Assembly: GCA_902525035.1 (NCBI GenBank)
Contig: CABZFN010000008.1
Location: forward strand, 1-57,252
Reading direction: 5' to 3'
Length of the DNA stretch: 57,252 bases
Origin: an uncultured Alphaproteobacteria bacterium
GTDB taxonomy: Bacteria; Pseudomonadota; Alphaproteobacteria; HIMB59; GCA-002718135
The notes beneath the pieces were generated by a model. The model saw only the letters and a program-made list of their open reading frames with translations. It ran no database searches and was not told the DNA's origin. The position numbers and the translations under genes were made by a program. Below, piece after piece: positions 1 through 8,350 of the stretch. The first letter of the stretch is position 1. Each line of letters opens with the position of its first letter.

Positions 1-471
1 ACAATATTAAACATAATAGAGCCATCAGCCGGATCAATATATTGGAAAGGAAAATTATTAAAAAAAAATTTATATGATTTCTATAATAATATTACATATA
101 TTGCTGATAAAACTACAAGCTTAAACAGACTAACAGTGAAAGATAATATAAATATTTGGAAAAAAATATTTGTATCAAATATTAGTGATTCCCAAATTGA
201 AAAGGCATTAAAGACTTTAAAGTTACAAGGCTATTTAAATCAAAAAGTTAGTACATTATCTTTAGGAGAGACAAAAAAATTAGAATTTTTACGATTAATA
301 ATAGAAAATAAGAAGTTATGGATTTTAGATGAACCACTTTCAAGTTTAGATGAAGATTCAATGGAATTAATGAAACAAACTTTTGAAGATCATTGTTCTA
401 AGGAAGGCTCTGTAATTTTTAGTTCACATCACAATCCTGGGATTTATGTAACTGAAGAAATTAACTTATAA
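1..471 (+). CDS. ccmA: Haem exporter ATP-binding subunit CcmA (5' truncated by window edge)
   Basis: This is the ATPase of the CcmABCD complex, which uses ATP to release haem-loaded CcmE during periplasmic cytochrome c maturation. The frame is open from base 1 with no stop, so the N-terminus, including Walker A, lies outside the window. About 156 codons are present. Visible are the ABC signature LSLGE, Walker B with its glutamate in LWILDEP, the D-loop SSLD and the switch histidine in SSHH. An internal GTG at 136 could be mistaken for a start, but coding similarity continues upstream of it. ccmB follows after 5 nt, so this opens the visible part of a ccmABCDEFGH operon. Confidence 0.93.
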   Translation, partial: TILNIIEPSAGSIYWKGKLLKKNLYDFYNNITYIADKTTSLNRLTVKDNINIWKKIFVSNISDSQIEKALKTLKLQGYLNQKVSTLSLGETKKLEFLRLIIENKKLWILDEPLSSLDEDSMELMKQTFEDHCSKEGSVIFSSHHNPGIYVTEEINL

Positions 472-476
472 AGAAA

Positions 477-1148
477 ATGAAATTTTTAAATAAAATAATT
501 TTCTTTTATTATAGAGAGTACAAATTAAATCTAAGTGGCTTTCAGGATATTTTAACAAATATAATTTTTTTCTTCGTTTCGATACTAATTTTCATATTCT
601 CTATTGGGCCAGATAAGGAAGTCATTTCTCTTATAGGAGTAGGTATGATATGGACGCTATTATTACTAAGTTCCACATTATCCCTAAGGAAATTTTATCA
701 AGATGACTATGAGAACGGAAATCTTTTAATGATACATTTAAATGGTTTTAGTTTTGGTTTTATTGCTATTTTAAAAACTTTTTCACATTTTTTGTTTGTA
801 CAGATACCTTTTCTATTGTCTATACCAATTGCTTGCATCTTACTAAATATTGCTAATGATAAACTCTTCTACTTATTTGCTAGTTTTAGCATAGGATCAC
901 TTATTCTGTCCTGTTTAGGTTCAATTTCATCTTCAATGAACCTAATGAATCAGCGAAACTTTCTGTTGGGTAGTGTCATTGTTATGATATTTAGTGTTCC
1001 AGTAATTATTTTTTCAGTAGGTATAATTAATATGGAAGAAAGCTTTAATTCTCTTATAAATATATTATTTGGAATATTGTTAATTGTTTTTGCTATAAAT
1101 CCCTGGGCAAGTGGGTTGTGTCTTAAACTTTCATTAGAAAATAATTAA
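477..1148 (+). CDS. ccmB: Haem exporter membrane subunit CcmB
   Basis: CcmB is the integral membrane partner of the CcmA ATPase in system-I cytochrome c maturation. The 223-residue product is close to the usual CcmB length. It shows about six hydrophobic segments, with a polar N-terminus carrying the YYREYKL stretch and the QDDYENGNL loop typical of the family. It lies 5 nt after ccmA and 1 nt before ccmC, so translational coupling is likely. Identification rests on this position and on the family-like N-terminal region; no catalytic residues are expected. Confidence 0.92.
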   Translation: MKFLNKIIFFYYREYKLNLSGFQDILTNIIFFFVSILIFIFSIGPDKEVISLIGVGMIWTLLLLSSTLSLRKFYQDDYENGNLLMIHLNGFSFGFIAILKTFSHFLFVQIPFLLSIPIACILLNIANDKLFYLFASFSIGSLILSCLGSISSSMNLMNQRNFLLGSVIVMIFSVPVIIFSVGIINMEESFNSLINILFGILLIVFAINPWASGLCLKLSLENN

Positions 1149-1149
1149 T

Positions 1150-1848
1150 ATGAAGTTCTTAGTTAATCCTAGTAAATTTAATGAGATGGCTGATTACTTA
1201 TTTAGACCATTTCTGATCTTATCTATGATATTGTTTGCAATAGGATTATTGTTTTCCTTTTATTTTTCACCAGATGATTATCAACAAGGATCAACAGTAA
1301 GAATAATGTATATACATGTTCCAAGTGCATGGTTAGCTTTACTAACTTATGCAATAATGACTATTTATAGTATTTTGGCACTTGCTTTTAGAATACCTTT
1401 TGGTTTTATTTTTAATACTGCAGTTGCTCCAATAGGAGCGGTTTTTACTTTAATATGTATAGTAAGTGGATCTTTATGGGGAAAGCCAATGTGGGGTACT
1501 TGGTGGGTATGGGATGCGCGTTTAACATCTGTTGCAATACTATTTATTATTTATCTAATTATTATTTTTATGAATTTATCTTTTGAAAATAGGATTGTTA
1601 GAGAAAAGGTTGTTGCTATATTTATTCTTGTTGGTTCAGTAAATCTGCCGATAGTTAAATTTTCAGTGGATTGGTGGAATACCTTACATCAACCTGCAAC
1701 AATAAGTAAATTATCTAAACCGACCATTGATCCTTCAATGATGACGCCTTTAATTATTATGACATTTGCATTTATAATGATTGGAGTAGCAATAGCCATT
1801 TTAAGAATAAAAACAGAGATAATTTCAAGAAAATCTTATTTAAGTTAA
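1150..1848 (+). CDS. ccmC: Haem-handling protein CcmC
   Basis: CcmC presents haem in the outer leaflet of the inner membrane and loads it onto CcmE. The 232-residue protein has six predicted membrane segments. The tryptophan-rich WWD signature WGTWWVWDARLTS sits near residues 117-129 between segments. Flanking candidate axial histidines lie in IHVPSAW and in NTLHQPAT. The length is typical. It starts 1 nt after ccmB and is followed by a 61-nt gap before the tiny ccmD gene. Confidence 0.96.
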   Translation: MKFLVNPSKFNEMADYLFRPFLILSMILFAIGLLFSFYFSPDDYQQGSTVRIMYIHVPSAWLALLTYAIMTIYSILALAFRIPFGFIFNTAVAPIGAVFTLICIVSGSLWGKPMWGTWWVWDARLTSVAILFIIYLIIIFMNLSFENRIVREKVVAIFILVGSVNLPIVKFSVDWWNTLHQPATISKLSKPTIDPSMMTPLIIMTFAFIMIGVAIAILRIKTEIISRKSYLS

Positions 1849-1909
1849 TTTGTGACTTTTAGTCCATTGGATTAAGTATCATTCCTAAGTATTTTTGTTA
1901 TTAGAAGCT

Positions 1910-2014
1910 ATGTATTTTTGGTATATTTTAGGATCCTATATCTTTGCCTTTCTTTTAATTTTTTTGTTATTATTTTTTAGTTACTTAAAACTTAGAAGAA
2001 TAAAAAAGAAATGA
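1910..2014 (+). CDS. ccmD: Haem exporter small subunit CcmD
   Basis: This 34-residue protein is easily missed because of its size. It begins MYFWYILGSYIFAF, has one hydrophobic helix (about residues 5-26), and ends in a lysine/arginine-rich cytoplasmic tail (KLRRIKKK). CcmD tethers the CcmABC complex to CcmE and normally has exactly this layout of one helix plus a basic tail, with a conserved Tyr-containing N-terminus. The stop overlaps the ccmE start as ATGA at 2011-2014. Position between ccmC and ccmE is diagnostic. Confidence 0.88.
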   Translation: MYFWYILGSYIFAFLLIFLLLFFSYLKLRRIKKK

Positions 2015-2451
2015 GTCTACGATTTCAAAGATTGCTATTTATATTGCTTACTTTGGTAATTATACTAAGTGCAGTCTTACTTATTTTATATAATACAAGA
2101 GAAAATGTGTCGTATTTTTATACACCATCGGAAATTGATAAATCAGATATCATAATAAATAAAATAATAAGAATAGGCGGTTTTGTAGAAAATAATAGTT
2201 TTAATAAAATTTCTTCAAGTTCATTTAAATTTAAAATTACTGATGAAAAATCATCCATACTTGTTACTTTCAAGGGCATTCTGCCTGATTTATTTAGAGA
2301 AGGGCAAGGTGCAGTGATAGAGGGTGCTTTCGTTGATAAAAATATTTTTAACGCAACCAATGTTTTTGCAAAACATGATGAAAATTATATGCCAGCATCA
2401 ATAAAAGAAGATCTGAAAGATACAGGTTATTGGAATAAAAAATACAAATGA
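2011..2451 (+). CDS. ccmE: Cytochrome c maturation haem chaperone CcmE
   Basis: CcmE is a periplasmic haem chaperone that binds haem covalently through a histidine and hands it to CcmF/H. The 146-residue protein has an N-terminal membrane anchor (residues 7-27) followed by an OB-fold-like beta domain. The haem-binding histidine is H122 in FAKHDENYMP, with the conserved Tyr126 four residues later. The start overlaps the ccmD stop by 4 nt and the stop overlaps the ccmF start by 4 nt. Confidence 0.96.
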   Translation: MSLRFQRLLFILLTLVIILSAVLLILYNTRENVSYFYTPSEIDKSDIIINKIIRIGGFVENNSFNKISSSSFKFKITDEKSSILVTFKGILPDLFREGQGAVIEGAFVDKNIFNATNVFAKHDENYMPASIKEDLKDTGYWNKKYK

Positions 2452-4310
2452 GTTCATTAGTTGGTTTTTTAAGCTTAGTTTTTGCAATAGGTATTAATTT
2501 TTACTTATTTTTATCGAGATACATATTTAAATTTCAAAAACAGAAATTTAATTTATTCATCCGCTCTGCGTCATTATTAACTTTGTTATCTTTTTTTTCA
2601 TTAATGTATGCTTATGTGGTATCTGATTTTTCAAATTATAATGTCTTTCAAAACTCTCACTCAAATAAACCATTAATATATAAAATTTCAGGTACTTGGG
2701 GAAATCATGAAGGCTCGATGCTTTTGTGGCTAAGTATATTATCTATTTTTAGTTTCTTTTTTTCTTTTACAAAAAATATAGACGAAAGCTTTCAAAGATT
2801 AACATTAATTATCCAATCTTTACTTCATATTTTATTTGGTCTCTTCATTGTCTTTACATCAAATCCATTTCTAGTTAATTCAATTTTAGTAAATGAAGGT
2901 TTGGGTTTAAATCCAATTTTACAAGATCCAGGTTTGGCAGTTCACCCACCTATTTTATATGGAGGATATGTTGGCTATTCTATAGTTTTCAGTATTGCAA
3001 TCGCTGGTTTATTTCAAAATACAGATGATGAATGGCTTTATGTTGCAAAAAAATGGTCATTGATTAGTTGGACTTTTTTAACCGGTGGAATAGCTCTAGG
3101 TTCATATTGGGCATATTATGAATTAGGATGGGGTGGTTGGTGGTTTTGGGATCCCGTCGAAAATATTTCACTGATGCCTTGGATTGCTGGACTTGCATTA
3201 GTTCATTCACTCATGATGGTAAGAGGTGAGCAAGCTATTAAAAAATGGATAGTTTTTTTATCAATTCTTTGCTTTTCATTAAGTGTTTTTGGAACATTTT
3301 TGGTAAGATCTGGAATATTAACAAGTGTACATTCATTTGCTGCAGATGCATCCAGAGGCATATTTATATTACTAATTTTTTTTATTGTAACTGGATTTGG
3401 TTTTTTAGTTTTCTTGTTAAAAGAACCAAAAAAATCAAATGCCTTAAATTTGTTATTTATCAATAAGGTTTCAGCACTTGTAATAAATAATATTTTAATG
3501 ATTATAGCAACATTAACTATTCTTTTAGGAACTATATACCCAATTATAATTGAAGTTTTGTATAATAAGAGAATATCGGTTGGAGGCCCTTATTTTAATT
3601 CAACAGTAATTCCTATAATGATACCTGGTTTTTTATTAATGAGTATTGCGCCAATTTTATCCTGGCAAACAAACAAGATAAATAATTCAAAAAAATATGT
3701 TCTAGCTTTTATTATCTTAAGTGTTTTAGTTCTAATTCAATCATATTTTTTGGATTTTAATGCATGGGGTTTTGTTGGGTTACTTTTAGGTTTTTGGATA
3801 ATATTGGCTTCAATTATTGCTATATTATCTTCATATAAAATTAAAATAAACATTAAATTTTTTAAAATAATTAATCCTCATGTAGCGCATATTGGTGTTG
3901 GTATTGCTATAGTTGGTATCACTTGTTCTAGTGTTTTTCAAAATGAGCTAGATTTTAACCTTAGTGAGGGAGATAAGTTTAATGTAAATGGAAAAACAGT
4001 TTTGTTTGAAAAAATAGAAACAACTAATCAAATTAATTTTCAATCTTTAAGAGGAAAATTTTTGTTTGATATTGAAAAAAATCAATCAAAAGAAATAGAG
4101 GCTGGAAAAAATTATTATCCAGTGTCAAAGATGATTACATCTGAAGCTGGTATTTTACATCAGTGGAATAAGGATATATATTTTATCCTTGGTGATCAAA
4201 AAAATAATGAGTGGTTCGTAAAAGTTTTAATAAATCCATTTGTTAGCTTTATATGGCTCGGAGTGATAATAATGATTTATTCTGGTTTAATAGCAGTTAC
4301 AAGAAGATGA
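2448..4310 (+). CDS. ccmF: Haem lyase subunit CcmF
   Basis: CcmF is the large membrane subunit of the cytochrome c haem ligation complex, which attaches haem to CXXCH apocytochromes. The 620-residue length is near the usual 640-660. The WWD signature WGGWWFWDPVEN lies at residues 228-239. Other family marks are TWGNHEGS near residue 83, the HPP element at 166-168 and GTFLVRSG. A large periplasmic domain precedes the last membrane helix (about residues 490-595). It overlaps ccmE and ccmG by 4 nt each. Confidence 0.97.
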   Translation: MSSLVGFLSLVFAIGINFYLFLSRYIFKFQKQKFNLFIRSASLLTLLSFFSLMYAYVVSDFSNYNVFQNSHSNKPLIYKISGTWGNHEGSMLLWLSILSIFSFFFSFTKNIDESFQRLTLIIQSLLHILFGLFIVFTSNPFLVNSILVNEGLGLNPILQDPGLAVHPPILYGGYVGYSIVFSIAIAGLFQNTDDEWLYVAKKWSLISWTFLTGGIALGSYWAYYELGWGGWWFWDPVENISLMPWIAGLALVHSLMMVRGEQAIKKWIVFLSILCFSLSVFGTFLVRSGILTSVHSFAADASRGIFILLIFFIVTGFGFLVFLLKEPKKSNALNLLFINKVSALVINNILMIIATLTILLGTIYPIIIEVLYNKRISVGGPYFNSTVIPIMIPGFLLMSIAPILSWQTNKINNSKKYVLAFIILSVLVLIQSYFLDFNAWGFVGLLLGFWIILASIIAILSSYKIKINIKFFKIINPHVAHIGVGIAIVGITCSSVFQNELDFNLSEGDKFNVNGKTVLFEKIETTNQINFQSLRGKFLFDIEKNQSKEIEAGKNYYPVSKMITSEAGILHQWNKDIYFILGDQKNNEWFVKVLINPFVSFIWLGVIIMIYSGLIAVTRR

Positions 4311-4831
4311 ATAGAATAATAATTTTAACACCTTTAATCATACTTTTAATAATATGTTTTTTTTCACTTACTTATTTATTAAGTGGTAAAGATCCTAATA
4401 AGCCACCTAGTGCTCTCTTAAATAAAAATGTTCCTAGTTTTGAAAGTACTTCTTTGTACGATACAAAGGAAATAATTATAACAACAGACATAAAAAATAG
4501 AAAGACCTTAATTAATTTTTTTGCTTCTTGGTGTAGTCCTTGTAAAATAGAGCATCCACTTTTTTTTGAAATAGGTAAAAAATATCCTGAACTATATTTG
4601 TTAGGATTTAATCATAAAGATCAAACTTCAGACGCAAAAAAATATTTAGAAGATGATGGAAATCCATATGATTTTGTTGGTGTAGATGCTGATGGATTAA
4701 TTGCTTTAGAGTTTGGTGTTTTTGGACTGCCAGAAACATACTTAATTAATGAAGAAGGTAAGATTATATTTAAATTTATGGGCCCAATAACGAAGGATAT
4801 TTTAAAAAATGAAATCGAGCCACTTCTTTAG
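4307..4831 (+). CDS. ccmG: Thiol:disulfide interchange protein CcmG/DsbE
   Basis: This membrane-anchored thioredoxin-fold reductase keeps the apocytochrome or CcmH cysteines reduced. I chose the ATG at 4307 (174 aa), which overlaps the ccmF stop as ATGA and gives a normal N-terminal anchor (residues 4-25). A start 54 nt further upstream is possible but would put a polar extension in front of the anchor. The active site is C76-S-P-C79 in FFASWCSPCK, and the cis-proline loop is GLPETYLI. The 3' end overlaps ccmH by 23 nt. Confidence 0.94.
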   Translation: MNRIIILTPLIILLIICFFSLTYLLSGKDPNKPPSALLNKNVPSFESTSLYDTKEIIITTDIKNRKTLINFFASWCSPCKIEHPLFFEIGKKYPELYLLGFNHKDQTSDAKKYLEDDGNPYDFVGVDADGLIALEFGVFGLPETYLINEEGKIIFKFMGPITKDILKNEIEPLL

Positions 4832-5195
4832 AATTTTACATATAACAATTTATGGTTTTATGTTTTTAACTTTCAAAATATATGCACTAGAAACTATCGA
4901 TGAAAGAGTAAAAAAATTAACTCTAGAGTTACGATGTATGACTTGTCAAAACCAAAGTATTTATGACTCGGATGCTGAATTCTCAAATGATATCAAAAAA
5001 ATAGTTAAACAAAAATTACAGGAAGGTGAAAGTGAGAAAGATATAAAGAAATTTTTAGCTGAAAGATATGGTGAATACATTCTTTTTAGACCGCTTATGA
5101 ATTATAATAATATTTTTCTTTGGAGTTTTCCTTTTATATTACTAATAATTGGCTTATTTTTTGTATTAATTAAGACCAAAACAAAAAAGGCTTGA
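4809..5195 (+). CDS. ccmH: Cytochrome c maturation protein CcmH (CcmL type)
   Basis: CcmH is a membrane-anchored oxidoreductase subunit of the haem lyase that forms a mixed disulfide with the apocytochrome. The 128-residue product has a signal-like N-terminus, the redox motif LRCMTCQNQS with C43 and C46, the three-helix segment with RYGEYILFRP, and a C-terminal membrane helix (about residues 101-121). This is the short form without a fused TPR (CcmI) domain, and no ccmI follows. It overlaps ccmG by 23 nt and closes the operon. Confidence 0.95.
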   Translation: MKSSHFFRILHITIYGFMFLTFKIYALETIDERVKKLTLELRCMTCQNQSIYDSDAEFSNDIKKIVKQKLQEGESEKDIKKFLAERYGEYILFRPLMNYNNIFLWSFPFILLIIGLFFVLIKTKTKKA

Positions 5196-5271
5196 ACAAT
5201 TTATTTTGTTTTTTTTTATTTAGCTTATATGGTTTCCTTATAATTTAGAAATACTTCTTCAAGGAGGAAAA
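5196..5271 (+). promoter_or_regulatory. Intergenic region with putative weak terminator and -10 box before the binding-protein gene
   Basis: A short AACAA/TTGTT stem (about 5195-5210) is followed by a run of nine T, which could end the ccm transcript. Further on, a perfect TATAAT lies at 5239-5244 without a convincing -35 box at 16-18 nt spacing. A strong Shine-Dalgarno sequence AAGGAGG (5261-5267) precedes the GTG start at 5272, one of the few strong ones in this window, consistent with an abundant periplasmic protein. Confidence 0.4.
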
Positions 5272-6105
5272 GTGAAAAAATTTGTAATATACTTATTATC
5301 AATTGGTATTTTTGGAGTTGCATCAATTGCAAATTCGCAGACAATAAGAATTGGTACAGAAGGTGCTTATCCACCATGGAATAATTTAAACTCTGCTGGT
5401 GAACTAGAAGGTGCTGAAATAGACTTTGGTAACGAAGCTTGTGAACGAATGGGTGTTACATGCGAATGGGTAACTCAAGATTGGGATGGTATAATACCTG
5501 CCCTTCTTCAAGGTAAATATGACATTATTATTGCTGGAATGTCTATTACAGAAGAAAGAAAAGAAAAAGTTAATTTTACAACTGGATATATGACTGATGG
5601 TGCAAGATTTGCTGTTTTAAAAAACAGTGGTTTAGCTAATTTAAATATTGCTGGTATGGCTAAAGTTAATCTTAATAATGCAGGAGGAAAAGAACAAGCT
5701 GCGATAGGTCAATTAATTGCTGCAATGGATGGTAAAACTGTTTGTGTTCAATCTTCAACAATTCACCAAAATTTTTTAGAAAAACACATGTCTGGCGCAG
5801 TAGATGTAAAACTATATCAAGCAGTTGATGATCATAATTTAGATTTAGCTGCTGGAAGATGTGATGCTGTTCTTGCTGATGTAGGATCAATTATTGATTT
5901 TATGGAATCCGATGGGGGTGTTGACGTTGCATTTACTGGTCCAACTTTTTCTGGTGGAGTCTTCGGTGATGGTGTTGGTGGAGCAGTTAGAAAAGAAGAT
6001 ACAGATATCTTAGAGATGTGGAATGCTGCCATTGCAGAAATGTCTAAAGATGGAACTACTGCTGAAATAACTAAAGAGTGGTTTGGCAGAGATATCTCAA
6101 TGTAA
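5272..6105 (+). CDS. Polar amino-acid ABC transporter periplasmic binding protein
   Basis: The product is a family-3 solute-binding protein (lysine/arginine/ornithine/histidine-binding type). The GTG start at 5272 is fixed by the strong AAGGAGG site just upstream and gives a signal peptide ending near ANSQ (residues 20-23). The mature start RIGTEGAYPPWN and the segments GAEIDFGNEAC and AGMSITEERKEKVNFT are characteristic of the ArgT/HisJ fold. Length is 277 aa. No permease or ATPase gene lies beside it, so it is an orphan in this window; substrate cannot be read from sequence alone. A clear terminator follows. Confidence 0.88.
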   Translation: MKKFVIYLLSIGIFGVASIANSQTIRIGTEGAYPPWNNLNSAGELEGAEIDFGNEACERMGVTCEWVTQDWDGIIPALLQGKYDIIIAGMSITEERKEKVNFTTGYMTDGARFAVLKNSGLANLNIAGMAKVNLNNAGGKEQAAIGQLIAAMDGKTVCVQSSTIHQNFLEKHMSGAVDVKLYQAVDDHNLDLAAGRCDAVLADVGSIIDFMESDGGVDVAFTGPTFSGGVFGDGVGGAVRKEDTDILEMWNAAIAEMSKDGTTAEITKEWFGRDISM

Positions 6106-6123
6106 ATCAAATTTTATTTTAAT

Positions 6124-6153
6124 AAAAGCGGTCTTAAAGACCGCTTTTTTTTT
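6124..6153 (+). terminator. Rho-independent terminator after the binding-protein gene
   Basis: AGCGGTCT at 6127-6134 pairs perfectly with AGACCGCT at 6138-6145 around a 3-nt loop, and flanking A and T runs extend the stem. A nine-T tract (6145-6153) follows. It starts 19 nt after the stop codon at 6105. Confidence 0.93.
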
Positions 6154-6202
6154 GATTAAATTACAACCATAATGCATAATAGATATTAAATAAAAATTTA
6201 TA

Positions 6203-6484
6203 ATGAACTCACTTTTGTATTTAATTATTCAAATTATAAACTTATTTCAGTTTGTTCTCATAATTTATATAATTCTAACTTGGTTAGTAAACTTTAATAT
6301 AATTAATACTGGCAATCGATTTGTTTATAGTATTCTTGATGCTTTATACCGATTATGTGAGCCAAGTTTAAATTTTGTAAGAAGATACTTGCCTACTTTT
6401 GGTGCAATAGATTTATCTCCAATTGTCGTTTATCTTGGTTTGTGGTTTATAAAAAGTTTATTAATTGAATATTGGCCTAGATAA
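6203..6484 (+). CDS. YggT family membrane protein
   Basis: A 93-residue protein with two hydrophobic segments (about residues 8-28 and 70-90) separated by the family signature region ILDALYRLCEPSLNFVRRYLP and IDLSPIVVYL. YggT (PF02325) proteins are small membrane proteins of poorly defined function, often near division or pyrroline-5-carboxylate genes. This one has a single YggT unit. It ends 2 nt before folD, so the two are probably cotranscribed. Confidence 0.85.
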   Translation: MNSLLYLIIQIINLFQFVLIIYIILTWLVNFNIINTGNRFVYSILDALYRLCEPSLNFVRRYLPTFGAIDLSPIVVYLGLWFIKSLLIEYWPR

Positions 6485-6486
6485 TT

Positions 6487-7356
6487 ATGCTTCGTATATT
6501 AGATGGAAAAAAAATAGCACAAAATTTAAAAGATCAATTAAAAATTGAGATTGAAAGCATAAAAATAAAATCTAATCGTGTACCTGGACTTGCAGTTATA
6601 CAAGTAGGAAATGTTGCTGCAAGTAGTGTATATGTAAAAGCTAAAACAAAAGCTGCAAAAGAAGTTGGGATTGATGTAATTGATCATCACTTGGTAGAAT
6701 CCGTAAATCAAGACGATTTAATCAATTTGATTAATCAATTAAATAATAATGATGATGTAAATGGCATTCTTGTCCAACTTCCTTTACCCAAAACTATAAA
6801 TGAAGAAGTAATCTTAAATAGTATAGTGCCTGGTAAAGATGCAGACGGGTTTCATCCTGTTAATGTAGGCAAGTTATCAATAAGTCAAACAAATGATGAA
6901 AATCTGATGATACCCTGTACTCCTTATGGTTGTCTTTTACTTCTTAAAGAGCTTAATATTAAATTAGCTGGCAAAAATGCAGTCGTCATTGGAAGATCTA
7001 ATATAGTTGGAAAACCTATGGCGCAATTGTTGTTAAAGGAATCTTGTACTGTTACAACTGTACATTCAAAAACAGTAAATATCGAAAGTGTTTGTAAAAA
7101 TGCTGATATTTTAGTTGCTGCTATTGGTAAGCCTGAGTTTGTTAATAAAGATTGGGTTAAAGATGGAGCAATTGTCATAGATGTAGGTATAAATAGAATT
7201 AATGTAAATGAAGAAAAATCAAAATTAGTTGGAGATGTTCTGTTTAATGAAGTAAAAAATATTGCAAGTGCAATTACACCAGTTCCTGGTGGTGTAGGTC
7301 CAATGACTATTGCCTGCTTATTGAGAAATACAACTATTGCTTTTAAAAATTCTTAA
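6487..7356 (+). CDS. folD: Bifunctional methylene-THF dehydrogenase / methenyl-THF cyclohydrolase FolD
   Basis: FolD interconverts 5,10-methylene-THF, methenyl-THF and 10-formyl-THF in the cytosol, using NADP. The 289-residue length is standard. Visible are the substrate-binding and catalytic stretch SSVYVKAKTKAA (Y49, K53), PGKDADGFHPVN, the Rossmann segment VVIGRSNIVGKPMAQLL and the C-terminal signature TPVPGGVGPMTIACLL. Its product 10-formyl-THF is the cosubstrate of the PurH transformylase encoded at 34024-34944. Confidence 0.97.
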   Translation: MLRILDGKKIAQNLKDQLKIEIESIKIKSNRVPGLAVIQVGNVAASSVYVKAKTKAAKEVGIDVIDHHLVESVNQDDLINLINQLNNNDDVNGILVQLPLPKTINEEVILNSIVPGKDADGFHPVNVGKLSISQTNDENLMIPCTPYGCLLLLKELNIKLAGKNAVVIGRSNIVGKPMAQLLLKESCTVTTVHSKTVNIESVCKNADILVAAIGKPEFVNKDWVKDGAIVIDVGINRINVNEEKSKLVGDVLFNEVKNIASAITPVPGGVGPMTIACLLRNTTIAFKNS

Positions 7357-7361
7357 AAAAA

Positions 7362-8336
7362 ATGACAAAAAGAGTTTTAATTACTGGAATTACCGGGCAG
7401 GATGGATCATATTTAGCAGAATTATTACTTGATAAGAACTATGAAGTCCATGGTATTGTTAGAACATCTGCTTTAGAAAGCCAAGATTATCGATTATGGA
7501 GAGTTAAAAAAATACTTAAAAAAATCCATTTACATTCAGGATCGGTAGAGAGTTATGCAAGTATTTTTAAAATTTTTAACAAAATAAAACCTGATGAATT
7601 ATATCATTTAGCTGCGAATAGCTATGTGGATTATTCCTTTCAAGATGGATTTTCAACTTTATCTTCAAATATATCTTCAACTTATTATTGTTTGTCTGCA
7701 ATAAAGGAAAGTGGGATAGATTGTAAATTTTATTTTGCTGGTTCTTCAGAAATGTTTGGAAAAACAAAAAAATTTCCTCAAAATGAAAGTACTCCATTTC
7801 ACCCTAGATCTCCATACGGTATATCAAAAGTAGCAGGATATGAGTTGACTAGAAATTATAGAGAAGCATATGGTATACATGCATCATCTGGAATTTTATA
7901 TAACCATGAGTCGGAAAGACGTGGATACGAGTACGTTACTAGAAAAATATCTCAAGCTGTTGCTTTAATAAAAATTAAAAAGAAAAAGTATTTAGAGCTA
8001 GGTAATTTAGAAGCTAAAAGAGATTGGGGTTACGCTCCAGAATATGTTGAGGCAATGTGGTTAATACTTCAACAAAAAAATGCTGGGGATTATGTTGTTG
8101 GAACTGGAAAGATTCACAGTATCAAATATTTCGTTGAAAAGGCATTTGATTGTGTGGGATTAAATTATGAAAAGTTTGTTAAAATTAATAAAATTTATTT
8201 TAGACCTTCTGAGACTGAGTTGTTAGTAGCAAACCCATCTAAAATTAATAAAAAAACAGGTTGGAAAGCTAGAACAAAAATAGACGAGTTGATTGAAAAA
8301 ATGGTTACCAATGATCTTGATTTGTTAAATAAATAA
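7362..8336 (+). CDS. gmd: GDP-mannose 4,6-dehydratase
   Basis: Gmd converts GDP-mannose to GDP-4-keto-6-deoxymannose, the precursor of fucose, rhamnose or perosamine units in surface polysaccharides. The 324-residue short-chain dehydrogenase has the NADP motif GITGQDG at residues 9-15, the catalytic SSE at 128-130, and Y152/K156 in the YGISK motif. The diagnostic Gmd stretch GILYNHESERRGYEYVTRKI follows. It is slightly short for the family (usually 340-370), with a trimmed C-terminus. It starts 5 nt after folD, an unusual partner. Confidence 0.92.
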   Translation: MTKRVLITGITGQDGSYLAELLLDKNYEVHGIVRTSALESQDYRLWRVKKILKKIHLHSGSVESYASIFKIFNKIKPDELYHLAANSYVDYSFQDGFSTLSSNISSTYYCLSAIKESGIDCKFYFAGSSEMFGKTKKFPQNESTPFHPRSPYGISKVAGYELTRNYREAYGIHASSGILYNHESERRGYEYVTRKISQAVALIKIKKKKYLELGNLEAKRDWGYAPEYVEAMWLILQQKNAGDYVVGTGKIHSIKYFVEKAFDCVGLNYEKFVKINKIYFRPSETELLVANPSKINKKTGWKARTKIDELIEKMVTNDLDLLNK

Positions 8337-8350
8337 AATTTTATTTATTT
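8327..8350. terminator. AT-only perfect inverted repeat between convergent genes
   Basis: A perfect 24-nt palindrome (AAATAAATAAAA followed by its reverse complement) spans the end of gmd and the stop of the convergent gene at 8341, covering both stop codons. With T-rich sequence just outside it on the plus strand it could act as a weak bidirectional terminator. A stem with no G-C pair is unstable, so this is tentative. Confidence 0.35.

Noticed and set aside
3203-3466. Overlapping open frames on both strands inside ccmF and other genes
   Set aside because: They fall within strongly conserved coding regions and show no independent features; they are by-products of AT-rich codon use.
4253-4306. 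N-terminally extended CcmG start
   Set aside because: It adds a polar stretch before the membrane anchor; the ATGA overlap with ccmF at 4307 matches the style of the operon.
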